Positions 54,701 to 61,458 of a DNA stretch of 64,000 nt are shown in pieces; positions within the stretch are counted from its first letter, which is position 1; the number at the start of each line of letters is the position of its first letter. The position numbers and the translations under genes are program-made. Source of the DNA: an uncultured Lachnospiraceae bacterium (GTDB taxonomy: Bacteria; Bacillota; Clostridia; Lachnospirales; Lachnospiraceae); the NCBI GenBank assembly GCA_945913255.1, contig CAMEDC010000003.1:62001-126000 (forward strand), given 5' to 3'. The notes under the pieces are model-generated. The model did no database searches, had not been told where the DNA came from, and saw only the letters and a program-made list of their open reading frames with translations.

Positions 54701-55233
54701 TTGACTCCCCGTTGGGAGAGAGCACCGGTGCCGGTGTCATTTTCGGTGTGACAGGCGGTGTCATGGAGGCGGCCCTCAGAACAGCATATGCAGTGGCGGA
54801 GGATAAAAATCCAGAGCCGGATGCATTCCGGGCGGTCCGTGGAGAGAACGGCAGAAGAGAGGCTGACTTTGTCCTTGGCGGTAAAACCTTACATACCTGT
54901 ACGGTCAGCGGGCTTGGAAATGCAGAGAAGCTGATGCGGGATATTATGGATGGAAAGGTTTCTTATGATTTTGTGGAAGTGATGGCATGTCCCGGCGGCT
55001 GTGTGGGCGGAGGCGGTCAGCCCATCCATGACGGCTGCGAGATGGCGACGCAGCGTGGCGGGAGGCTTTATCAACTTGACAGTGAGAGAAATCTGCGGTT
55101 CTCCCATGAGAATCCCGAAGTGCAGAAGGCTTATGAGGAATTCCTGGGTAAGCCTTTGAGCAACAAGGCACACGAGTTGCTGCATTCGGAGCATGTGAAT
55201 GAATTGTATTATGAGACGCATAATTATCTGTAA
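51781..55233 (+). CDS. [FeFe] hydrogenase fused to NuoF-like and GltD/NfnB-like domains
   Basis: A 1150-residue cytoplasmic electron-transfer enzyme. Domains: a NuoF-type 4Fe-4S tail (CGKCSPC, residues 37-43); a GltD/NfnB-like flavin module with the FAD motif GGGPGGLSAAYYLE (about 218) and the NAD(P)H motif VVGGGNVAMD (about 350); a NuoG-like 2Fe-2S domain (about 572-650); 4Fe-4S sites (CIKCMRCVQIC and CTLCGQCITHCP); and the H-cluster domain with TSCCPGW (about 867), MPCVSKK (about 923) and CPGGCVGGGGQP (about 1070). All three H-cluster motifs are intact. It probably couples NAD(P)H and ferredoxin to hydrogen. The true start is unclear: coding extends upstream of GTG 51781 and the best ribosome site leads to a frame one base off (see findings). 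Confidence 0.88.
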   Translation: MERLYKDLERRIIASPPGLCPVDLQLSFLKLCHAQTCGKCSPCRIGLGQLQNLLEDVLEGRASLKTLDLIRKTASDIMDSADCAIGYEAAHMVLTGMDGFMEDYKHHIEHGKCSCHITQPVPCVALCPAGVDIPGYIALVKEERYADAVRLIRKDNPFPTACALICEHPCEARCRRNMIDSSVNIRGLKRMAVDNARANTVPVPPKAESTGKRIAIVGGGPGGLSAAYYLELMGHHAVVFEEKSKLGGMLRYGIPNYRFPRERLQEDIDAILSTGVEVHLNTRIGNGEGEIPFEQLRKEFDAVHVAIGAHTDKKIGIEGENSVGVMSAVEMLRSIGDENMPDFKDKTVIVVGGGNVAMDCTRSAIRLGAKKVGIAYRRRQDDMTALPEEVEGAIAEGAELYSLKAPHKIEADENGNVTALWVEPQIIGPIDAWGRARSIQADVPLMRIPCDIVVVAIGQGIETRHFEEAGLSVKRGTITAMSDSEVKDVPGVFAGGDCVTGPATVIRAIASGKVAAANIDEYLGFHHVISCDVEIPPVTYEDKEPCGRIQLSEREAGERKKNFDAFECGNMVNLTIDGLSVSVPEQTTVMKAALELGIEIPHLCFLEGINEISACKVCVVELQGKKKLITACNSPVEEGMVIYTNSPKVRRVRRTNVELILSQHDCHCATCVRSGNCNLQKISNDLGILEVPFCEEVPETPWDHSFPLIRDSRKCIKCMRCVQICDKVQDMHVWDVQNTGSRTTVDVACNKTIENSDCTLCGQCITHCPTGALRERNDIPKVFEALADPEKITVVQVAPAVRTAWGEELGLSSEEASEGKMVAALKRMGFDYVFDTNFAADLTIMEEGSELLERLEHPGKFAWPMFTSCCPGWVSFVAKRYPKYLRNLSTAKSPQQMFGAMTKSCFAQKTGIDPHNICSISIMPCVSKKREASLSYMRSAGAGQDVDIVLTTREFVRMIRSEHINPGFLKEQKFDSPLGESTGAGVIFGVTGGVMEAALRTAYAVAEDKNPEPDAFRAVRGENGRREADFVLGGKTLHTCTVSGLGNAEKLMRDIMDGKVSYDFVEVMACPGGCVGGGGQPIHDGCEMATQRGGRLYQLDSERNLRFSHENPEVQKAYEEFLGKPLSNKAHELLHSEHVNELYYETHNYL

Positions 55234-55904
55234 GAAGGTGAATCCTGCCTCTGCTCTCCGGCGGCAGGATTCATTTCACCGATGTGAAGGCTGATGACTG
55301 TGCTATCCAGCAAGTTAAATGAAATGCTGTCCCCGACCTGTAAATCCTTTAGACTTGCTTCTTCCAGTTCTTTTGTGAAAATCGTACTGTCTGTCACTTC
55401 TATTGTCATGGTTTCGCGTGAGAGATTCTCGAAATCCTTAGGCTCGGGAGCGGGTTCCCGTTCAGCTGGATTCTCGTTATGTGCCTGGTCCTTAGGATTT
55501 TTGGCGGAAGGTTTTTCTGTGGATGGCATTACGGGAAGATTCTGTCCCTCAGGAATCTCCCCTTCCGGTTTTTGACCGACGGTTTCATCCAGCATGACAG
55601 CTTCTACAGTAATGGAAGTGCCGTCGATTGCCGTGACTTCACCGAAATACCGGATACCCTGTTCCGGATTTTCCCGGAAGGTTTCGTGTGCCTCCTGAGT
55701 TTTTCCGTATTCCCCCTGTGTTTTACCGGATTCCCCCTGCACGATATCGGATTCTTGTACCTTTTCCGTTTCCGATAATGTTTGTTCAAACTGTGATGCA
55801 TCTGTTTCTTCTGTATTTCCGCAGGCGGTCATGCTCAATAAGAGCATAGAAGCCAGCGCGATTGTGCATAAATGTTTTTTCCCCTTTTTGTTAAATTTTT
55901 TCAT
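55224..55904 (-). CDS. Putative lipoprotein
   Basis: A 226-residue exported protein. A basic N-terminus (MKKFNKKGKKH), a hydrophobic core and the lipobox LSMTAC at residues 23-28 predict lipid attachment at Cys28. The mature part has a Glu/Gln/Gly-rich linker, then an OB-like beta domain split by a Pro/Glu-rich insert (EVTAIDGTSITVEAVMLD and later MTIEVTDSTIFT, LKDLQVGDSISFNL), like the DUF5666-type secreted domains. Function unknown. It is convergent with the hydrogenase gene and overlaps its end by ten bases, with a hairpin (TGAATCCTGCC/GGCAGGATTCA) there. AAGGAGTGTCACT precedes the start. Confidence 0.75.
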   Translation of the reverse strand: MKKFNKKGKKHLCTIALASMLLLSMTACGNTEETDASQFEQTLSETEKVQESDIVQGESGKTQGEYGKTQEAHETFRENPEQGIRYFGEVTAIDGTSITVEAVMLDETVGQKPEGEIPEGQNLPVMPSTEKPSAKNPKDQAHNENPAEREPAPEPKDFENLSRETMTIEVTDSTIFTKELEEASLKDLQVGDSISFNLLDSTVISLHIGEMNPAAGEQRQDSPSYR

Positions 55905-56204
55905 AGTGACACTCCTTTCTTGAGAAGCTCTCTGCCTCTCATGAATGCAAGTGTACTGTTATTGTATGGTGTTTCTGTGAAGGAAAAATGTTAATTTTGT
56001 GAAAAAGCAGAAGAATATTCTAAAAAGTAAAGCAGGTAATCAAAAACCTATAGCAAAAAAATACCCATTTTGCTATAATCAATACAAAGCATATATTCTT
56101 TGCTTCAGACAGCGCAGCTGTTCTATTAAAATCTATTAGTCATTCAATGAATTCTATGCTTTTAAATCTCATTTAATTTGCATAGTGTGTTGAGTGACGG
56201 TTAG

Positions 56205-56477
56205 GGAAATCCGTCGGAAGAGCTGATGCAATTGCTGCGATATATGGAGAATTCATCCGCGGAGAATGCAAAGACAGAAGGAATTGTATTGGGAAAAGCC
56301 GAGACCTTGCTTATGATATTGGAATCAAAAGGGAAAGTAGCAGAGGATTTGCGTGCCTTAATTATGGAAGAAACTGACACGGCGACACTGGATACCTGGG
56401 TCAGACAGGCATTGTCCTGCTCCGGTGTTGAAGAATTCGCTGCCGGTTTAGGACAAGTGGGAAAGGATGAAGAGTAG
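56205..56477 (+). pseudogene. Rpn-family recombination-promoting nuclease, C-terminal remnant
   Basis: A frame opening after a stop at 56202-56204 gives about 90 residues, including GNPSEELMQLLRYMENS, GKAETLLMILESKGK and IMEETDTATLDTWVRQAL. These match the C-terminal tail of Rpn/PD-(D/E)XK nuclease family transposases common in this lineage. The nuclease domain is absent. The upstream ~300 bases hold only an AT-rich region with an inverted repeat TAGCAAAA/TTTTGCTA around a TATAAT (56051-56078), perhaps the old promoter. It ends two bases before the rhamnosidase. Confidence 0.6.
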
Positions 56478-56479
56478 GG

Positions 56480-59029
56480 ATGAAAATTACAAAATGCAGA
56501 GTCAATCACATGAAAAATCCCATGGGATTTCAGCTGAAGGAACCCACATTTTCCTGGGTGGTTACGGAGACGGATTCGGAAAATCCATTTGAGATGCAAT
56601 ATCGTATCCGAATTCAGAAGGATGGAGCACCGGTTTATCAGACGGAGTGGAAACAGATGAACCCTCTCGGTACAAAGACGAATTTTAGCCCGGAACCAAG
56701 AACCTGCTATGAATGGAATCTGGATGTATGCCGGGAGGATGGAACGACGGAAAGCTTTCCCTGCGGTACTTTTGAAACGGGGAAAATGGAGGAGCCGTGG
56801 CAGGGAAAATGGATATCCTGCGCACAGGGAGAAAGACACCCTGTTTTCACCAAAGAATTCTGTATTCCTGATACGGGGAAAATAAAAAGAGCCAGGCTCT
56901 ACATAACGGGACTTGGTTTGTACGAGGCATATCTGAACGACGAAAAAGTCGGAGACGAATATCTGACACCGGGATGTACTGCTTATGACCATTGGATACA
57001 GGCGCAGACCTATGATGTGACAAAGCAGTTAAAGGATAAAAACAGGCTGTCCGTTTTGCTGGGAAACGGCTGGTATAAGGGACGTTTTGGTTTCTGGAGA
57101 CAGGAAAATGAGTATCGGGACAAAAAGTGGGAGATGCTTGCGGAGTTACATATTGTAATGGAAGACGGCTCTGAGATGGTAGTTTTGTCGGATGAAAGCT
57201 GGCAGGCGGAGCGCAGCAATATCCTTGATTCCGGTATTTACCGAGGTGAGGTGGTTGATGATACGCTGGAAAAAGTGCCTGCGGAGCCGGTAGCTTTGAG
57301 CGAAGGTCCCGGTGTGCCCGTAGAGGACAGACTGGGCATTCCCGTCAGGGCGCGGGAACATTTTCAGGCAGAAAGAATCCTGACGCCTTCCGGAGAAACG
57401 GTTCTTGACCTTGGACAGAATCATGCCGGTCTGTTCCGGGTTCGGGTGCATGAGCCATACGGGAGCAAAATCCGCATTCAGTTCGGAGAAGTCTTGCAGG
57501 ACGGCAATTTTTACAGGGATAATCTGAGAAGTGCGGAAGCGGAGTTCGTGTATGTCTCGGACGGAAAAGAACATATCCTGAGACCTCACTTTACATTCTA
57601 CGGATACCGTTATGCAAAACTGGAAGGCTTTTCAGAATTTCAGGATGGGGATTTTGATGGTTTTGCCATCTATTCTGACTTTGAACAGCGAGGGCAGATA
57701 AAAACGGGGCACAGGGGAATCAATCAGCTGATTTCCAACACCTTCTGGGGGATGAAGAGTAATTTTGTAGATGTTCCTACGGATTGCCCCCAGAGGGATG
57801 AACGGATGGGCTGGACGGGGGATGCGCAGGTCTTTTCTCCCACTGCCCAGTATTATGCAGATGTCTATGCTTTTTATACAAAATACCTTTATGACTGTCG
57901 TATGGAACAGCAGGAAAGGGACGGTAAGGTGCCTGATGTGGTGCCTGCTTTCGGACACAACGGGTGCAGCTGTGCATGGGGAGATGCGACCTGCATTATT
58001 CCCTGGAATATGTATCTTTTTACAGGTGATAAGACCATTCTGGAACAGCATTTTGAATCCATGAAGGCCTGGGTAGACTATATTGCCCGTGTGGACGGGG
58101 AAAACCACGGCTGGAGAAAGGTATTTCACTATGGCGACTGGCTTGCACTTGACTCACCCTATGCCGGGGCAGACCAGGTAAGAGGAGGAACGGATGAGAG
58201 CTTTATCGCAGATGTGTATTACAGAAAGAGCCTTTTGATTGTAGCGAAGACGGCAGAATTGCTTGACAGACCGGGCGAGAGCAGACACTATGAGCAGAAG
58301 GCAGAGGAGGTTCTTGGGGAACTGAAGAAAGAATACTATTCCGAAACAGGAAGATGCTGCATTTTTACGCAGACGGCAGCAGTATTGACTTTGCATGAAC
58401 ATCTGAATGATGAGGAGAGAGCACTGGAGCAGCTGCTTACGTTGTTGGATTACAGACAGGATAAGCTGAGTACGGGCTTTGTGGGAACGCCTATACTTTG
58501 TGAGACACTTGCCGCCTGCGGACAGGAGGAGAAAGCGTATCAGCTGCTTCTCAATGAGGAATATCCCGGCTGGCTGGCGGAGATTAAGCAGGGGGCAACC
58601 ACGGTCTGGGAACGCTGGAATTCTCTGGACGAAACGGGACATATTTCTTCCACGGGAATGAACAGCCTGAATCACTACGCATATGGTTCCGTTGTTGCAT
58701 GGATATGGAACGGCTGTGCAGGATTTAGTCCGCTGGAGGAAGAGCCGGGGTTTCGGAAGGTACGGATTGCACCGAAGGTAAACTACAAACTGCATGAACT
58801 GGATGCGGTATATGATTCTCCGGCAGGAACCTATCATATTTTCTGGGAAATAATCGGCGAGGATACGATTCATCTGAAACTGGAGATTCCCGCAGGCTGT
58901 GAAGCAATTGTGAAACTGCCCTGCTCGGATGAGAAGGAGATATCAGTAAAGGGTGACTATGAAATAAGCTACCGGGCAAATAAAAAAGCGGATAAAACAG
59001 AAAAAAGTATTGACATTTCCTGTAGTTAG
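56480..59029 (+). CDS. GH78 alpha-L-rhamnosidase
   Basis: An 849-residue enzyme that removes terminal alpha-L-rhamnose from plant glycosides or polysaccharides. Architecture: N-terminal beta-sandwich domains, then an (alpha/alpha)6 catalytic barrel with the conserved DVPTDCPQRDERMGWTGD stretch (about 430-450) that carries catalytic acidic residues, and a C-terminal beta domain. No signal peptide, so the substrate is probably imported oligosaccharide. The ribosome site AGTAGGG is weak and lies within the preceding remnant. No transporter or rhamnose catabolism gene is adjacent. Confidence 0.92.
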   Translation: MKITKCRVNHMKNPMGFQLKEPTFSWVVTETDSENPFEMQYRIRIQKDGAPVYQTEWKQMNPLGTKTNFSPEPRTCYEWNLDVCREDGTTESFPCGTFETGKMEEPWQGKWISCAQGERHPVFTKEFCIPDTGKIKRARLYITGLGLYEAYLNDEKVGDEYLTPGCTAYDHWIQAQTYDVTKQLKDKNRLSVLLGNGWYKGRFGFWRQENEYRDKKWEMLAELHIVMEDGSEMVVLSDESWQAERSNILDSGIYRGEVVDDTLEKVPAEPVALSEGPGVPVEDRLGIPVRAREHFQAERILTPSGETVLDLGQNHAGLFRVRVHEPYGSKIRIQFGEVLQDGNFYRDNLRSAEAEFVYVSDGKEHILRPHFTFYGYRYAKLEGFSEFQDGDFDGFAIYSDFEQRGQIKTGHRGINQLISNTFWGMKSNFVDVPTDCPQRDERMGWTGDAQVFSPTAQYYADVYAFYTKYLYDCRMEQQERDGKVPDVVPAFGHNGCSCAWGDATCIIPWNMYLFTGDKTILEQHFESMKAWVDYIARVDGENHGWRKVFHYGDWLALDSPYAGADQVRGGTDESFIADVYYRKSLLIVAKTAELLDRPGESRHYEQKAEEVLGELKKEYYSETGRCCIFTQTAAVLTLHEHLNDEERALEQLLTLLDYRQDKLSTGFVGTPILCETLAACGQEEKAYQLLLNEEYPGWLAEIKQGATTVWERWNSLDETGHISSTGMNSLNHYAYGSVVAWIWNGCAGFSPLEEEPGFRKVRIAPKVNYKLHELDAVYDSPAGTYHIFWEIIGEDTIHLKLEIPAGCEAIVKLPCSDEKEISVKGDYEISYRANKKADKTEKSIDISCS

Positions 59030-59038
59030 GACTATAGT
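59010..59038 (+). promoter_or_regulatory. Sigma-A promoter of the rimP-nusA-infB operon
   Basis: TTGACA and TATAGT with a 17-base spacer; the -35 box lies inside the last codons of the rhamnosidase gene. Confidence 0.8.
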
Positions 59039-59062
59039 CTAGTTGTTAATGATGATTATTGT

Positions 59063-59092
59063 ATTAAGAGTGGCTTGCGAGCCACTCTTAAT
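59063..59092 (+). other. Perfect hairpin in the rimP leader
   Basis: A 13-bp stem ATTAAGAGTGGCT/AGCCACTCTTAAT with a TGCG loop lies about 20 bases after the predicted transcription start. No T run follows, so it is more likely an mRNA leader structure than a terminator. Confidence 0.75.
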
Positions 59093-59131
59093 TCGTGTGT
59101 AGGGGAAAATAAAACGAAAAGGAGGCAGGCA

Positions 59132-59596
59132 ATGTCCCGAAGGGAAGAGTATGAAACAAGGACAGAGGAACTTTTAAAACCCATCGTAGAGGCGAACAAT
59201 GTTACCATTTATGATGTGGAGTACGTAAAGGAAGGAAGCGATTATTATCTGAGAGCTTACATTGACAAACCGGAAGGTGTGAACATTACTGATTGCGAGA
59301 ATGTGAGCCGTGCGCTTTCTGATGCGCTGGATCGGGAAGACTTTATTCCCGACGCGTATATTCTGGAAGTCAGCAGTCCTGGACTGGGCAGAACTTTAAA
59401 AAAGGATAAGCACCTGCAGGCAAGCATCGGGGAAGAGGTTGAGATAAAGCTTTTCAAGCCGATTGATAAGTGTAAGGAGTTTTCGGGAATTCTGGAGAGC
59501 TTTGATGCGGAAAGCATTACGATTACCGAGGGGGAAGTTTCCAGAACTTTTAAACGCCCGGATATTGCACTGATTCGTCTAGCACTGGATTTTTAG
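59132..59596 (+). CDS. rimP: Ribosome maturation factor RimP
   Basis: A 154-residue protein that helps assemble the 30S subunit. Seen: N-terminal alpha/beta domain with YDVEYVKEGSDYYLRAYIDKPEGV and a C-terminal SH3-like barrel (SSPGLGRTLKK). ATG 59132 follows AGGAGG. First gene of the conserved rimP-nusA-ylxR-ylxQ-infB operon. Confidence 0.93.
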   Translation: MSRREEYETRTEELLKPIVEANNVTIYDVEYVKEGSDYYLRAYIDKPEGVNITDCENVSRALSDALDREDFIPDAYILEVSSPGLGRTLKKDKHLQASIGEEVEIKLFKPIDKCKEFSGILESFDAESITITEGEVSRTFKRPDIALIRLALDF

Positions 59597-59697
59597 CTTT
59601 ATACGCATATATCTGATACACATGCATCAGAATAGAAAGAAACGTTACCGGAAAATAAACAAGGCGCTTGCGCCGGAATGGAGGAAAAGGGAAAGAA

Positions 59698-60855
59698 ATG
59701 AACAAGGAATTAATGGAGGCACTGAATATTCTGGAGAAGGAGAAGGAAATCAGCAAGGAGACTTTGTTTGAAGCAATTGAAAATTCATTGCTGACTGCCT
59801 GCAAGAATCATTTTGGTAAGGCGGACAATGTAAAGGTTGAGATTGACCGGGAAACCTGTGATTTCCTGGTTTATGCCGAGAAGGAAGTCGTTCCCACTGC
59901 CGAGGATGTGGAAGATGACTGTCTGCAGATTTCTCTGGAGGATGCAAAGGAAATTTCTTCCAAGGCAAGTGTCGGCGATATGCTTCATGTGGAAATTAAG
60001 TCCAAAGAATTCGGACGAATCGCAACTCAGAATGCAAAGAATGTCATTCTGCAGAAGATTCGCGAGGAAGAGAGAAGCGTTATCTATAACCAGTACTATG
60101 AAAAGGAAAAGGATGTTGTCACCGGTGTGGTACAGCGTTATGTGGGAAAGAACATCAGCATCAATCTCGGTAAGGCAGACGCTATGCTGAATGAGAGTGA
60201 GATGGTGAAGGGAGAAGTGTTCAGACCTACCGAGCGCATCAAGGTTTACATCCTGGAAGTGAAGAACACCCCTAAGGGACCCCGCATCAATGTGAGCCGC
60301 ACCCATCCGGAACTGGTAAAGAGATTGTTTGAATCGGAAGTAACCGAGATTAAGGACGGTACCGTAGAAATCAAGAGCATTGCCCGTGAGGCAGGCAGCC
60401 GTACCAAGATTGCCGTATGGAGCAACAATCCTAATGTAGATGCCGTTGGTGCCTGCGTTGGAATGAACGGAGCCAGAGTCAATGCAATTGTGGAGGAACT
60501 GCGCGGAGAAAAAATTGATATCGTTAACTGGGATGAGAACCCCGGAATTCTGATTCAGAATGCTCTTTCTCCTGCTAAAATTGTTGCTGTGTTTGCTGAT
60601 CCCGATGAAAAGACTGCAAAGGTAGTTGTTCCCGACTATCAGCTTTCTCTTGCAATCGGTAAAGAAGGACAGAATGCAAGACTGGCAGCAAGGCTGACAG
60701 GCTACAAGATTGATATCAAGTCAGAGACACAGGCAAAGGATGCTCCCGGTTTCCGTTATGAGGATTATCTGGATGAAGAAGGATATGAGGACGGCGAGTA
60801 CGAAGAAGGCGGTTACGAAGAAGGGGAATATGAGGAACCCCCTGTTGAGGAGTAA
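59698..60855 (+). CDS. nusA: Transcription termination/antitermination factor NusA
   Basis: A 385-residue RNA polymerase-binding factor controlling pausing, termination and antitermination. Domains: N-terminal polymerase-binding region (about 1-125), S1 (about 130-200), then two KH domains (including SLAIGKEGQNARLAARLTG). The last ~35 residues are an acidic tail of repeated Glu, Gly and Tyr (GYEDGEYEEGG) unique to this group and in place of the E. coli acidic repeats. ATG 59698 follows GGAGGAAAAGGG. Confidence 0.95.
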   Translation: MNKELMEALNILEKEKEISKETLFEAIENSLLTACKNHFGKADNVKVEIDRETCDFLVYAEKEVVPTAEDVEDDCLQISLEDAKEISSKASVGDMLHVEIKSKEFGRIATQNAKNVILQKIREEERSVIYNQYYEKEKDVVTGVVQRYVGKNISINLGKADAMLNESEMVKGEVFRPTERIKVYILEVKNTPKGPRINVSRTHPELVKRLFESEVTEIKDGTVEIKSIAREAGSRTKIAVWSNNPNVDAVGACVGMNGARVNAIVEELRGEKIDIVNWDENPGILIQNALSPAKIVAVFADPDEKTAKVVVPDYQLSLAIGKEGQNARLAARLTGYKIDIKSETQAKDAPGFRYEDYLDEEGYEDGEYEEGGYEEGEYEEPPVEE

Positions 60856-60861
60856 GATTTT

Positions 60862-61134
60862 ATGGCAAAAAAGATTCCTTTGAGACAGTGTGTCGGCTGT
60901 GGTGAAATGAAGGGAAAAAAGGACATGATGAGAGTCCTTAAGACAACCGAAGACGAGATTTGTCTGGATGTAACAGGCAAAAAAAACGGAAGAGGCGCAT
61001 ATGTTTGTAGGAGCAGAGAGTGTCTGCAGAAAGCCAGAAAAAACAAGGGTCTGGAGCGCTCCTTTAAAATGAGCATTCCGAACGAAGTATATGACGCTTT
61101 GGAGAGGGAGTTTGAAAATCTTGAAGCAGAATAA
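60862..61134 (+). CDS. ylxR: YlxR/RnpM family RNA-binding protein
   Basis: A 90-residue basic protein with PLRQCVGCGEMKGKK, GRGAYVCRS and the later C-terminal Arg/Lys region; the family binds RNA and in Bacillus and Clostridia modulates RNase P activity. Ends 14 bases after the next start, typical of translational coupling. Confidence 0.9.
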   Translation: MAKKIPLRQCVGCGEMKGKKDMMRVLKTTEDEICLDVTGKKNGRGAYVCRSRECLQKARKNKGLERSFKMSIPNEVYDALEREFENLEAE

Positions 61135-61432
61135 AATATTATCTCTATTAGGCATTGCTATGAGAGGACGCAACCTGGTCAGCGGCGAGTTTCAGACCCT
61201 GGAGGCAGTGAGAAACGGCTCCGCCATGCTGGTAATCATCGCGGAGGATGCGTCTGACAATACCCGGAAGTTATTTACCGATAAATGTTCCTTTTATGAT
61301 GTCCCGGTATACAGGTACGGAACGAAGGAGACTCTGGGCCGGGCAATCGGAAAAGATATTCGGTCATCGTTGGGCGTATGCGAAGCAGGATTGGCTGAGA
61401 AGATTATCGAACAACTGGAAGAGAAGCAGTAA
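61121..61432 (+). CDS. ylxQ: Ribosomal L7Ae-like protein YlxQ
   Basis: A 103-residue L7Ae/L30e/S12e-like protein that binds kink-turn RNA; role in the operon is unknown. [16 protein letters not shown] and [15 protein letters not shown] are the family stretches. The most likely start is TTG 61121 with GAGGGAG 12 bases ahead; an earlier in-frame start would overlap ylxR much more. Confidence 0.85.
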   Translation: MKQNKILSLLGIAMRGRNLVSGEFQTLEAVRNGSAMLVIIAEDASDNTRKLFTDKCSFYDVPVYRYGTKETLGRAIGKDIRSSLGVCEAGLAEKIIEQLEEKQ

Positions 61433-61458
61433 GCCGAAAGGCAGAAATGGAGGAAAGC

